Shown piece by piece: positions 25,032 to 33,852 of a stretch of DNA of 64,000 bases (positions within the stretch are counted from its first letter, which is position 1; each line of letters starts with the position of its first letter). Both the position numbers and the translations under genes were made by a program. Source of the DNA: Paenibacillus foliorum (GTDB taxonomy: Bacteria; Bacillota; Bacilli; Paenibacillales; NBRC-103111); contig NZ_WHOD01000102.1 of the NCBI RefSeq assembly GCF_013141765.1, positions 1-64,000 of the forward strand. The letters run 5' to 3'. The notes below the pieces were generated by a model. It searched no databases. It was not told where the DNA came from and saw only the letters and a program-made list of their open reading frames with translations.

Positions 25032-26075
25032 ATGTTTATTTTAGACGAAATGGAACAATTTCAATGTGAACAGCTGGTATTCTGTCAAGATCCAAGCAGC
25101 GGGCTCAGGGCAATCATTGCTATCCATAATACAAAGCTAGGACCCGCTCTAGGCGGATGCCGGATGTGGAAATATGCAACGGAAGAACAGGCCGTAACCG
25201 ACGCACTTAGATTGGCTAAAGGAATGACTTACAAAGCTGCTGTATCCGGGCTTCCATTCGGTGGAGGAAAAGCGGTCATAATCGGGAATCCGAACACAGA
25301 TAAAACCATGGCTAAATTTCGTTCCCTAGGTCAGTTCGTTCAAAAGCTGCAAGGCCGCTACATTACAGGAATAGATTTGGGCACAACCGTTCAAGACATG
25401 GACTGGGTAAATATAGAGTCGGAGTATGTGACCGATATAACAGGTTCTCTTGGGGCTTTCGGTGAGTTCACTGCTGAAATGACGGCATACGGAGTTTTTC
25501 TCGGAATTAAAGCATCGGTAGGGAAGGTCTATGGATCGGAGCTGCTGAAGGGCAAAACTATTGCTGTGCAAGGCCTTGGGAAGGTCGGCTACTTTCTATG
25601 TCGGTATTTGCACGAGGCTGGCGTCCAATTAGTCGTTTCCGATATCAATGCAGATCGTGTGAAGAAAGTCTTGAACGCTTTTGGAGCTCGCCCTGCTGCT
25701 GTTGATGATATATTTGGTGAAGCTTGCGATATATTCGCCCCTTGCGCTCTTGGAGGAATTCTTAATGATCAAACAATTCCCCAGCTTAAGTGTAAAATCG
25801 TAGCTGGTGGCGCCAATAATCAGCTTGCTGAAGATAGACATGGAGAAGCATTGCATAGCTCGGGCATTCTCTATGCCCCCGATTATGTCATCAATGCCGG
25901 AGGCTTAATCACAACGGCAGTCGATTTGGGAGGCTTTGACGCCCCCTATGCGAAGAGACGTGTAGAGCGCATATATCCTACAATCAATAGCGTATTCCAA
26001 TTGTCGGAAACTCTAAGCATATGTACGGCAGCGGCAGCTGACCGCATGGCGGAGCAGGTACTGGCTAAGGCTTAG
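25032..26075 (+). CDS. Leucine/phenylalanine/valine dehydrogenase family protein
   Basis: The 347-residue product matches amino-acid dehydrogenases of the Glu/Leu/Phe/Val family. LGPALGGCRMWKY and the catalytic-Lys region KGMTYKAAVSGLPFGGGKAVI are in the N-terminal domain. GKTIAVQGLGKVGYFLCRYL is the NAD-binding motif. Length and the GGCRMW motif point to leucine dehydrogenase (Bcd type): oxidative deamination of branched-chain amino acids with NAD+. The ATG at 25032 has AAAGGGGGAG upstream. It is divergent from fixABCX, which could use the NADH formed; that link is inference. Confidence 0.88.
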   Translation: MFILDEMEQFQCEQLVFCQDPSSGLRAIIAIHNTKLGPALGGCRMWKYATEEQAVTDALRLAKGMTYKAAVSGLPFGGGKAVIIGNPNTDKTMAKFRSLGQFVQKLQGRYITGIDLGTTVQDMDWVNIESEYVTDITGSLGAFGEFTAEMTAYGVFLGIKASVGKVYGSELLKGKTIAVQGLGKVGYFLCRYLHEAGVQLVVSDINADRVKKVLNAFGARPAAVDDIFGEACDIFAPCALGGILNDQTIPQLKCKIVAGGANNQLAEDRHGEALHSSGILYAPDYVINAGGLITTAVDLGGFDAPYAKRRVERIYPTINSVFQLSETLSICTAAAADRMAEQVLAKA

Positions 26076-26152
26076 CGAATCATCGTTCCACTCCTTTATT
26101 CTTGAAAATGTAAAATAAGCGGCACAAAACCTTTGTCCATCAAAAATAATGC

Positions 26153-26183
26153 TTGAACGTGACGTAGCGTAATCTAATATAAT
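26153..26183 (+). promoter_or_regulatory. MerR-type promoter with a 19-base spacer
   Basis: TTGAAC (26153-26158) and TATAAT (26178-26183) are 19 bases apart. The overlong spacer is the hallmark of promoters twisted by MerR proteins. An imperfect dyad, ACGTGAC and GTAGCGT, lies in the spacer. The gene it serves encodes a MerR protein. Confidence 0.7.
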
Positions 26184-26212
26184 TAAAAATAATTCAGAAG
26201 GAGGGAAGCTTC

Positions 26213-27406
26213 TTGAAGCGTGAGGATTTCCTTACTACAGGGCAGATTGCACGAAGAACCGGGATAACTATTAGAGCTTTGAGATACTATGATCAGATTG
26301 GTTTGTTAAACCCATCCCATTGCAATGATGCTTCTCTAAGAATGTATAGCAAAGAAGATTTGATACGTCTGCAGAAGATCCAGGCTCTAAAGTATGTGGG
26401 ACTATCACTCAACGAAATTAAACAGATTATTCAAGACAATTCATTGCCCCTACATGATTTAAGAAGTTCTTTAGTCATGCAAAAAGATATCATTCAGCAA
26501 AAAATTGCCCATATGCAGTTTGTAGTGAAAGCCATTAATGAATCCATGAGTATTTTAAGTGATAAGCAGGAGCAAGTGGATTGGGAAAGCCTAGGTGATT
26601 TGATTCAAGCCGTCAATGTTGAAAAAGATTGGATTGAGCAATACTACAACGCGTGCCGTCTACAAAAGAGAATGCAGCTTTACGATAAATTCAGTGTAAA
26701 CAAAATAGGCTGGCACCGATGGCTTTTCGAGCATTTGAGTCATCTGCCGAATTTGCGGGTTTTAGAACTCGGTTGTGGCGATGCGGCATTATGGAGCCGA
26801 AATATAGAACGTGTTCCTGAGTCTTGGAGCATCACACTTACGGATCTTTCTTCCGGTATGTTGGACGAAGCTCGCAAGAATTTAGGTGAACACTCTAACC
26901 GCTTCAAGTTTCTTGTCGTAGATGTACAAGCTATTCCTTATCACAACAATGAATTTGACATTGTAATAGCCAACCATATGCTCTATCATGTTCCGGATAT
27001 TTCCAAAGCCATTGTAGAAATACACCGGGTCTTGAAGCATGACGGAATGTTCTATGCTTCAACCATGAGTAAACGGCATTTGCAAGAAATCGAGCATTTA
27101 GTTCAATCATTCGATTCCCAAATCCAGGTGCTGGATCATGTAATGGAACGATTTCATTTGGATAACGGTGAAGAAATTCTATCCCCGTGGTTTTCTGAAA
27201 TCAACTGTATTCAGTATGAAGACCACATGCTTGTTGACGAAATTCAACCGCTTATCAATTACATTACTTCTACTCCAATGAATGCCAGAGAGATTCTTAA
27301 AGGAGCAACTTTAGATAAATTCATAAAGTACATAAGTGCCAAGCTAGAAGTAGTGGGAAGTATCTACATAACGAAAGATTCCGGTTTTTTCTTAGGGAGG
27401 AAATAA
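26213..27406 (+). CDS. MerR regulator fused to a SAM-dependent methyltransferase
   Basis: The 397-residue product has a MerR winged helix-turn-helix at residues 7-75 (TTGQIARRTGITIRALRYYDQIGLL) and a coiled-coil linker to about 125. A class I methyltransferase fills residues 165-397: RVLELGCGDAALWSR is motif I, and FDIVIANHMLYHVPDI the post-II region. The start is TTG at 26213 with AGGAGGGAAGC upstream. It may be a regulator that methylates its own inducing compound, a self-resistance layout, but this is inference. The Nudix-DUF4406 gene follows after six bases, so both are one operon. Confidence 0.87.
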   Translation: MKREDFLTTGQIARRTGITIRALRYYDQIGLLNPSHCNDASLRMYSKEDLIRLQKIQALKYVGLSLNEIKQIIQDNSLPLHDLRSSLVMQKDIIQQKIAHMQFVVKAINESMSILSDKQEQVDWESLGDLIQAVNVEKDWIEQYYNACRLQKRMQLYDKFSVNKIGWHRWLFEHLSHLPNLRVLELGCGDAALWSRNIERVPESWSITLTDLSSGMLDEARKNLGEHSNRFKFLVVDVQAIPYHNNEFDIVIANHMLYHVPDISKAIVEIHRVLKHDGMFYASTMSKRHLQEIEHLVQSFDSQIQVLDHVMERFHLDNGEEILSPWFSEINCIQYEDHMLVDEIQPLINYITSTPMNAREILKGATLDKFIKYISAKLEVVGSIYITKDSGFFLGRK

Positions 27407-27412
27407 ACAATT

Positions 27413-28375
27413 ATGTTACAAGAAATGAACCCCAGAGTTCGCATCGTGAAAAATGAGGTGTTATCCGACAACTGGTACGTACTAAAGAAAATAACTTTTC
27501 AGTATCAAAAAAGTGACGGTACTTGGGAAACTCAAGCTAGAGAGGCTTATGACCGTGGCAATGGAGCAACCATTTTACTATATAATCGCGCAAAGCAAAC
27601 AGTAGTATTAACAAGACAATTTAGAATGCCGACCTATATAAACGGGAATGGAACGGGGATGCTTATTGAGGCATGTGCAGGTTTACTGGACAAAGACGGT
27701 CCGGAAGAAAGTATTCTTCGAGAAACGGAAGAAGAGACCGGCTATCGGGTAAAGAACGTACATAAAATTGGTGAAGCTTATATGTCCCCGGGTTCAGTGA
27801 CCGAGATTCTGCACTTTTATATGGCTGAATACACCGCAAACATGCTAACTGGTGAGGGTGGGGGTTTGGAGGAAGAACAAGAGCATATTGAAGTGCTGGA
27901 AATGTCGTTAGAACAGGCATTGCAGATGGTAAAAAGCGGAGAGATTAAAGACGCAAAAACCATTATGCTATTGCAATACGCTCAAATCAACGGGCTGCTT
28001 GAACCCACTAGTAAACCCCAGCACATCCTAATCGCCGGTCCATATCGTTCCGGTACCGATGATGATCCACGTTTGATTGAGGCGAATATTAGCTTCATGA
28101 ACGAAATCGCTCTCCAAGTATATGAAGCTGGGCATTTGCCTGTATTAGGCGAATGGTATGCACTTCCGCTGATCGAGACAGCCGGTTCTAGAGGGATTGG
28201 AGACGACATATTCAATCGAATGTTCCACCCGTCTTCAGTAAGATTATTAGACCATTGCGATGCGGTTCTCCGAGTGGGTGGACCGTCACAAGGTGCGGAT
28301 GAAATGGTGAGAGTTGCAAAGGAAAAAGGGAAATTCATCTACATGCATTTACATGAAGTTCCTCTTATAAAGTAA
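27413..28375 (+). CDS. Nudix hydrolase (NudK-like) fused to a DUF4406 deoxyribosyltransferase-like domain
   Basis: The 320-residue product has two parts. Residues 1-195 are a GDP-mannose pyrophosphatase NudK-type Nudix enzyme; the Nudix box is GLLDKDGPEESILRETEEETGY, and TRQFRMPTY is typical of NudK. Residues 203-320 match DUF4406, related to nucleoside 2-deoxyribosyltransferases: HILIAGPYRSGTDDDPRLIEANI, HLPVLGEWYALPL and CDAVLRVGGPSQGADEM. The fusion suggests joint processing of a nucleotide-sugar or modified nucleotide. The ATG follows AGGGAGG after 12 bases. Confidence 0.87.
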   Translation: MLQEMNPRVRIVKNEVLSDNWYVLKKITFQYQKSDGTWETQAREAYDRGNGATILLYNRAKQTVVLTRQFRMPTYINGNGTGMLIEACAGLLDKDGPEESILRETEEETGYRVKNVHKIGEAYMSPGSVTEILHFYMAEYTANMLTGEGGGLEEEQEHIEVLEMSLEQALQMVKSGEIKDAKTIMLLQYAQINGLLEPTSKPQHILIAGPYRSGTDDDPRLIEANISFMNEIALQVYEAGHLPVLGEWYALPLIETAGSRGIGDDIFNRMFHPSSVRLLDHCDAVLRVGGPSQGADEMVRVAKEKGKFIYMHLHEVPLIK

Positions 28376-28430
28376 TTCGTATGGATAAAGCAACGACATA
28401 TTATGTGCATAATTATCTTTATAGAAACCT

Positions 28431-28462
28431 GCAACGCCTTCTTGTAAACAAGAAGGCGTTGC
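28431..28462. terminator. Hairpin between convergent genes, probable terminator
   Basis: GCAACGCCTTCTTGT (28431-28445) pairs with ACAAGAAGGCGTTGC (28448-28462). There is no clean T-run on either strand, but the 14-bp stem between convergent genes supports a terminating role. Confidence 0.6.
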
Positions 28463-28494
28463 TATTACAGACTGCTATCTTAATTCCCCGTCCA

Positions 28495-28959
28495 CTACTG
28501 TTTAACAGCCTCCAGCACTTCCGCAACATGCCCATCCACTTGAACCGTACGCCATTCTCTCACCAGAATGCCTTGTTCATCAATAAGAAAGGTAGAACGC
28601 TCCACACCGTAAAACTGCTTCCCATCTCGCTCTCTAAGCTTCCAAACGCCGAATTCATTGCATACCTTCTGATCAACATCGGAAAGCAGCAGGAAAGGAA
28701 GCTGATATTCCGCTATAAATTGATCATGTGAGGCAATATCGTCTGGACTAATGCCAATAACCTCTGTATTCAAGCTAGCAAATTGGCCGTTGTAATCTCT
28801 GAATTCGCATGATTCTTTCGTACATCCTGGGGTCATGTCTTTGGGATAAAAGTAAATGACTACCTTCTTACCTCGAAAATCACTTAGCGATACTTCCTTT
28901 CCGTTCGAAGCTGGCAAGGTGAAATCAGGGACTGTTTGTTGAATTTGGACAGTGGACAT
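28495..28959 (-). CDS. bcp: Thioredoxin-dependent peroxiredoxin (BCP type)
   Basis: The 154-residue product has the BCP active site DMTPGCTKESCEFRD, with peroxidatic Cys46 and resolving Cys51 five residues later. The flanking VVIYFYPKD and VIGISPDDIASHDQFI agree. It reduces hydrogen peroxide and organic peroxides in the cytosol with thioredoxin. The start has AAGGAGG before ATG. Confidence 0.95.
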   Translation of the reverse strand: MSTVQIQQTVPDFTLPASNGKEVSLSDFRGKKVVIYFYPKDMTPGCTKESCEFRDYNGQFASLNTEVIGISPDDIASHDQFIAEYQLPFLLLSDVDQKVCNEFGVWKLRERDGKQFYGVERSTFLIDEQGILVREWRTVQVDGHVAEVLEAVKQ

Positions 28960-29034
28960 GTTGTTTCCTCCTTAGGGATTCTTGTACGAAACCGACAGAT
29001 AAAACAAGTGCAGGCTAGCTAGGCTACAGCTTGA

Positions 29035-29718
29035 CTATATTCTTTTTTTATCATCAAGTGAAGCTCTTTCTTCGGTAATATTGTACACACATCTGCTCTT
29101 TCCAGCTAAGATATGCTCGACTCGTTCGATATTTACTTGCTCCCCTAGAATGCTTTGAAAAATATTCATCTCATTCTGACACAAACCGGTACAGACCGCT
29201 GCAGCCTCACAAATGGGACAATGCTTCTCGATTAACAAGTATCCCCCGTCCTCTTGTTCTTTAACTTCAGCCATGTAGCCTTCTTGGGTTCGAATGTCCG
29301 CCAGAATTTCAAGCTTGCATTGAACCGTCTTGCCCTCCGGAATCTGATTTTGATAGTGCTCTAGCTGTTTCTTGTTTCGAACCTCTAATAATCTTTCTAA
29401 TCCGGCATCGCCAAACGCCTCTTTCATGGACTCAATCAAGCTTACTGTCAAGTCCGCATAGCCGTCAGGAAACAGCTTGTTCGCTAACGGAGTCAGCTCC
29501 CACAATTTAGCTGGTCTTCCCATTGGACGAGCTTCTTCTCGATAGCTGATCAAGGCTTCTTCCTGTAATGAATATAGATGCTGACGGATAGCCATAGTGG
29601 TAATTTCCAGCATAGAAGCCAATGTTCCTGCATCCGCAGGTCCATGCTGCTTTAATATATTAGTGATCGCTTTGCGCGTTCGAATTCCTGCGTCCTGCTT
29701 GGTTTCATTATTTTTCAA
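29035..29718 (-). CDS. Winged-helix regulator with a cysteine cluster (SufR-like)
   Basis: The product of about 227 residues has an N-terminal winged helix: AGTLASMLEITTMAIRQHLYSLQEEALISY, with the wing ARPMGRPAKLWELT. The C-terminal part has HCPICEAAAVCTGLCQNEM, then SRCVYNI, giving five cysteines. This resembles the Fe-S site of SufR-type DeoR/ArsR-like regulators, which sense iron-sulfur or oxidative state. The start is uncertain: TTG at 29718 with AGGGA seven bases upstream, or a TTG twelve codons earlier. It is divergent from the MFS gene and a likely regulator of it. Confidence 0.82.
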   Translation of the reverse strand: MKNNETKQDAGIRTRKAITNILKQHGPADAGTLASMLEITTMAIRQHLYSLQEEALISYREEARPMGRPAKLWELTPLANKLFPDGYADLTVSLIESMKEAFGDAGLERLLEVRNKKQLEHYQNQIPEGKTVQCKLEILADIRTQEGYMAEVKEQEDGGYLLIEKHCPICEAAAVCTGLCQNEMNIFQSILGEQVNIERVEHILAGKSRCVYNITEERASLDDKKRI

Positions 29719-29795
29719 AGAAACTTCCCTGCCTTCATCCGAATGTTTATGCAAGCTGATGATGTTCTACTACCTCTACATTCTAAATATAAATG

Positions 29796-29824
29796 TTGAC
29801 AAAGTCAAAAACAATTCTTATTAT
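29796..29824 (+). promoter_or_regulatory. Promoter of the MFS gene with a dyad on the -35
   Basis: TTGACA (29796-29801) and TATTAT (29819-29824) are separated by 17 bases. TTGAC and GTCAA form a palindrome over the -35 (29796-29808), a likely operator in this divergent region. Confidence 0.65.
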
Positions 29825-29902
29825 ACAGTTTATAAATATTTTCCTTTATAAAGTTAGTGAAAGGCTGGAAAGACCACCCTATTCTATTAAAGGAGGACCG
29901 AT

Positions 29903-31063
29903 ATGAAGCCTCTATGGACAAAGCCATTTATTGTTTTATCTCTATCTACGTTTTTTCTGTGCGCAGGATTTTATTTGTTAGTCCCGACCATGCCTCTCTA
30001 TATAAAGCAGTTGGGCGGTGACGAGTCGCAGGTTGGAATTGTGATGGGGCTGTTTACACTATCCGCAGTTGTTTTACGCCCATTTATTGGGGGGCTGGTG
30101 GATCAGCTGGGGAGAAGACAGTTTGTCATATGGGGTCTTATTTTATTTGCTCTATCGATGTATGCGTACAGCTGGGTGAGCGGCATTGCTCTGCTGCTTG
30201 TGCTTCGTGTCCTTCATGGGGCCAGCTGGGCTATTTCCCATACGGCTATAGGTACGGCTATAACCGACAATATCCCGGACAGTCGACGTGGGGAAGGCAT
30301 CGCTTGGTTCGGATTATCCATGACTACAGCAATGGCGATTGGTCCTCTATTGGGAATTTGGATCTTGGAGAGGCACAGCTTCGATGGACTTTTTCAAATA
30401 GCTGCGGGGCTTGTCGTCTTGGCACTGCTGGGAGCTCTAGTAACCAAGATGCCCTTTCAAAAAAAGGCACGAACCGGCCCTATTGTATTCTTCGATAAAT
30501 CCACTCTGTCGGTGACTGTGGCTACCTTCTTTCTAGCATTTGTTTATGGAGGAGTTGTAACCTTTTTGCCGCTTTTCGCAGCTTCTATCCAAGTTAATTC
30601 AGGCACTTTCTTTTTGGTGTACGCCATTTCCTTAACTCTGGTGAGATTTGCTTCAGGAAAGCTGTCGGATCGATTCGGAGAGGTAACGGTTATCGTTCCT
30701 GGAATTATTTTGACCGCTATCGCAGTCATTGTGCTAACCTTTTCCAGTGGTATGCTTGGTATTATAATTGCCGCTTTCCTGTTCGGAATTGGCTTTGGCT
30801 CAGCACAACCCGCGCTTCAGGCGGCCACACTAAACCTCGTTCGTCCCGATCAGAAGGGGCTTGCCAATGCGTCATTTGCCACAGCCTTTGACCTGGGAAT
30901 TGGACTTGGCTCGATCCTGCTCGGATGGGTTTCCCAATGGCTAGGGTACCCGGCTTTGTTCATAACGTGTGGGTTCTCAGCAGTTGTTTCCTTAGTTCTT
31001 TACTTATACTTGTCCAAAAATAACACAAAAAAACTTAAACTGAATGTTATTCAAGAATCGTGA
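29903..31063 (+). CDS. Major facilitator superfamily transporter
   Basis: The 386-residue product has twelve hydrophobic helices. The signature between helices 2 and 3 is GGLVDQLGRRQFVIWG, and KLSDRFGEVTVIVPG is its counterpart in the second half. It resembles drug or metabolite efflux proteins; substrate unknown. The start has AAAGGAGG before ATG. It is divergent from the SufR-like regulator and upstream of an azoreductase and a VOC gene, a set often linked to quinone or electrophile stress. Confidence 0.88.
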   Translation: MKPLWTKPFIVLSLSTFFLCAGFYLLVPTMPLYIKQLGGDESQVGIVMGLFTLSAVVLRPFIGGLVDQLGRRQFVIWGLILFALSMYAYSWVSGIALLLVLRVLHGASWAISHTAIGTAITDNIPDSRRGEGIAWFGLSMTTAMAIGPLLGIWILERHSFDGLFQIAAGLVVLALLGALVTKMPFQKKARTGPIVFFDKSTLSVTVATFFLAFVYGGVVTFLPLFAASIQVNSGTFFLVYAISLTLVRFASGKLSDRFGEVTVIVPGIILTAIAVIVLTFSSGMLGIIIAAFLFGIGFGSAQPALQAATLNLVRPDQKGLANASFATAFDLGIGLGSILLGWVSQWLGYPALFITCGFSAVVSLVLYLYLSKNNTKKLKLNVIQES

Positions 31064-31121
31064 AGGCATTTCTAATCAGACCTCTCCAACGAATTCAACA
31101 GATGAAGGGAAGAAAATAATC

Positions 31122-31736
31122 ATGTCTAACGTCTTATTTATTCAAGCTAACAACCGCCCGAAGGAGCAAGCTGTAAGCGTCAAGCTGCTTCATACTTTTA
31201 TCGACAGTTACAAAAAATCCAACCCAGAGGATCAAATTACTCAGCTTGATTTGCATGCTGAACAGCTTCCTTATCTGGATGCCAATATGATTAATGGTTT
31301 ATTTAAATCGAGCCGAGGGCTTGAGATGTCTCCTGAGGAGCAAAAAGCAGCGTCAACAGCTAACCATTATTTAGACCAGTTTTTGTCCGCTGACAAAATT
31401 GTGTTCGGCTTTCCAGTGTGGAATATAACGTTTCCTGCCGTGCTGCACACCTATCTCGATTACCTCAATCAAGCTGGAAAAACGTTCCGTTATACGCCAT
31501 CAGGTCCTGTAGGCCTTATTCCCGAGAAAAAAGTCGCCTTGCTGAGCGCAAGAGGTGGAGTCGCCGATCCGAATTCGGAAATGGCTGTCAGCTTACTGAC
31601 TCGCACGATGCAATTATTTGGAGTCGAGGAAATTACTACTATTGTCATAGAAGGACACCATCAATTCCCTGATAAGTCCGAGCAAATCATTGAGGAAGGC
31701 TTGCTGCAAGCATCCAAAGCCGCGGTCAGCTTCTAG
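31122..31736 (+). CDS. azoR: FMN-dependent NADH-azoreductase (quinone reductase)
   Basis: The 204-residue product has the flavodoxin-like fold of AzoR: VLFIQANNRPKEQAVSVKLLHTFIDSY at the N-terminus binds FMN phosphate. FGFPVWNITFPAVLHTYLDYLNQAGKTFRYT is the family's core motif, and VALLSARGG the second FMN loop. It reduces quinones and azo dyes by two electrons using NADH. The ATG at 31122 has GAAGGGAAG upstream; a longer frame overlapping the MFS gene is less likely. Confidence 0.92.
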   Translation: MSNVLFIQANNRPKEQAVSVKLLHTFIDSYKKSNPEDQITQLDLHAEQLPYLDANMINGLFKSSRGLEMSPEEQKAASTANHYLDQFLSADKIVFGFPVWNITFPAVLHTYLDYLNQAGKTFRYTPSGPVGLIPEKKVALLSARGGVADPNSEMAVSLLTRTMQLFGVEEITTIVIEGHHQFPDKSEQIIEEGLLQASKAAVSF

Positions 31737-31797
31737 ACTGCATCGCACCATTAGGTTCAAATGGATTACATGATTAGATAAAGGGGTGTGAGGAACT

Positions 31798-32586
31798 ATG
31801 ATTACTCATTTTGCACAATTACAGTTAAACACAGTATCCCTACAAGGAGTTAAGCAGTTTTACCATGATCAGCTGCGCTTCCCTATTATTCATGAATCGG
31901 ATAACGAAATACATTTTCAACCAACAGACAGCTTTAGCTTGTCCTTCAAAGAGGTTGCAGAACCCTTGGCTCCAGCACATCTTGCCTTCGAAATACCTGA
32001 TTCCGAATTTGAAAATGTAGTAAGCTGGCTTCAAAAGGAACGTATATCCCTTCTCAAATGGTCGGATGGCAGAATTATTGACAACTTTGAAACGGGGAGA
32101 AATGTATACTTCCGGGATGGGGATGGGAACTTGCTGGAAATCATTTCCCATCACTATATTCAAGAAGGTATCCTGCCTCCCAGTGGTGCTTTGAACATCC
32201 TTTATCTTAGAGAAATTGGCTTTCCAGTGGAAAATGTCATTGAGTTCAGAGAAATGCTAGTAAAAATTTTAAATTTCAAGCTTGATAAGGTGTCTGACAT
32301 TTTTGCATTCGCCATTGGAGGAACCGCACATTGCGTTATTCCTTCGAAGAAGAGAAAATGGATTCCCATTTCGATGTCAGCCTTGCCTCCGACGATGGAA
32401 GTAGGCTTTGGTGTAACGGATATCCACTTCATTAACGAAGTCAAAGCTCGCTTAGATGAACAAAATATTAGTTATGAATGGAATGGCGGGCTTTATTTTA
32501 AAATCAATGAATACAGCTTTTGTCTAAGTATTACTAACTTCCCTAAAGAGGCACATCATCTATTAAATTTACCTTTTTCGAGATAG
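31798..32586 (+). CDS. Two-domain VOC family protein
   Basis: The 262-residue product carries two VOC modules. The first (residues 1-118) starts FAQLQLNTVSLQGVKQFYHDQLRFPI and ends NVYFRDGDGNLLEIISHH. The second (about 135-258) starts NILYLREIGFPVENVIEFREML. This matches the CatE/CatDE-like catechol or ring-cleavage group in overall design, though I cannot confirm the metal ligands. The ribosome site GGGGTGTGAGG precedes ATG. It probably shares transcription with the MFS and azoreductase genes. Confidence 0.8.
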   Translation: MITHFAQLQLNTVSLQGVKQFYHDQLRFPIIHESDNEIHFQPTDSFSLSFKEVAEPLAPAHLAFEIPDSEFENVVSWLQKERISLLKWSDGRIIDNFETGRNVYFRDGDGNLLEIISHHYIQEGILPPSGALNILYLREIGFPVENVIEFREMLVKILNFKLDKVSDIFAFAIGGTAHCVIPSKKRKWIPISMSALPPTMEVGFGVTDIHFINEVKARLDEQNISYEWNGGLYFKINEYSFCLSITNFPKEAHHLLNLPFSR

Positions 32587-32614
32587 TATAAGATTGTTTG
32601 TAACTGAAGCAACA

Positions 32615-32666
32615 AAAAGAAGAGGTTCGTCCAGCTGTTTAGAGCAGCAGATACGAACCTCTTTTT
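32615..32666 (+). terminator. Terminator after the VOC gene
   Basis: AGAGGTTCGT (32621-32630) pairs with ACGAACCTCT (32653-32662), followed by TTTT. An A-run lies before it, so it can also serve the minus strand. Confidence 0.8.
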
Positions 32667-32690
32667 GATCACAAGCTGTAGCTTGATATT

Positions 32691-33725
32691 TTACGGGAGT
32701 TTATTAATTTTTAGGCAATCCAGTCCAACAATAGGGATATTCTGCTTCAGGCGGCTTTTTATTTCCTCCATCCATTTTGTCATCCTGCTGTCCCTTGCAT
32801 GCGGCTCCACTTTCTTATTAATAACGAGATAAAGCGTGAGATCACGAAGTCTTAGAAAATAAGGCAGTTCCTGAAGCCATGCGGCATCCAGTTTATGCTC
32901 CACTTGATACCCGGTCCAAAACGCCTCGAAAAACTCAGCTGCAAATGCATCCCGGTCTCCATTATAGGCATCTGGAATAGCCCAGCTTACCGAGTAATAT
33001 AAAGGAATCGCAATGTCATGAATGAACCAATTATAGGCACAATCGTCAAAATCAAACACACTAATGCGCCCGTTAGCTACAAAAAAATTACCTTGATGCA
33101 TATCCGAGTGTATCAAGCCGTAGCTCCGATTATCCTGTGGCAGCCCATGCAAATGCTTCAATATCTCTTCCAAGCTTTCCAGTATGAATTCTTCATCTTC
33201 GCTCACATATTTCCGGGCTTCCAATAGTAGTTCATCTTCATACCACTCCTGCCGCTTCCCCTCATCATCAGGATCGGCGGTGACCCGATAACTGCTTGTC
33301 GCATGATGCATTTGACCGGTTAGACGGCCCCACTCCCTAAACAACTGCTGATTCCACTCTGCCGGATTATGAAAATCAACTCGGTTACCTTCTGCTTTCT
33401 GAAACAAGGCAGCTGTAAAATAGGAATCTTCAACTAGTAGCTTTTCTACTCTTTTCCCAAGTAACGACTCGTAGCAGCGCGGGATGTCCAGACCTTCATT
33501 GATTAAAAAGTAGATCCAGTCCAGCTCTGCGGCGATCCTTGACTCCGACCGATGACTACTGTGGGTCAGCCTCATGATGACAGCCTCCCCTTGCTGATTG
33601 TGCATCTCATAGACATAGTTTTCAAAATCGCCCAGCTTTTTAAAATATTCCTGGTTCAAACCGAACCTTTCCGCCGCTTCACGCAGTACGGACTCTCCGA
33701 AAAGCCTCTCTACCTGCTGCTCCAT
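32691..33725 (-). CDS. Aminoglycoside-phosphotransferase-like kinase
   Basis: The 344-residue product has the APH fold: DFENYVYEMHNQQGEAVIMRLTHSSHRS contains the N-lobe strands and the Lys-equivalent region. GLIHSDMHQGNFFV is the catalytic loop with Asp and Asn, and VFDFDDCAYNWFIHDIAIPLYYS is the metal-binding segment. All catalytic residues are intact. Relatives phosphorylate choline, homoserine, fructosamines or drugs; the substrate here is unknown. The ATG at 33725 has GGAG eleven bases upstream; a TTG two codons earlier is an alternative. Confidence 0.87.
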   Translation of the reverse strand: MEQQVERLFGESVLREAAERFGLNQEYFKKLGDFENYVYEMHNQQGEAVIMRLTHSSHRSESRIAAELDWIYFLINEGLDIPRCYESLLGKRVEKLLVEDSYFTAALFQKAEGNRVDFHNPAEWNQQLFREWGRLTGQMHHATSSYRVTADPDDEGKRQEWYEDELLLEARKYVSEDEEFILESLEEILKHLHGLPQDNRSYGLIHSDMHQGNFFVANGRISVFDFDDCAYNWFIHDIAIPLYYSVSWAIPDAYNGDRDAFAAEFFEAFWTGYQVEHKLDAAWLQELPYFLRLRDLTLYLVINKKVEPHARDSRMTKWMEEIKSRLKQNIPIVGLDCLKINKLP

Positions 33726-33852
33726 AGCCAAATCAACTCCATCTGTTATTTATTTCTTAATTGTACCATGGGTTAATTAGGCTTGATCCGGAATGAATAA
33801 TTGATACCAATAAATTCGTCTTTTAAACAAATTTAAGGACATTTTTATCGAG

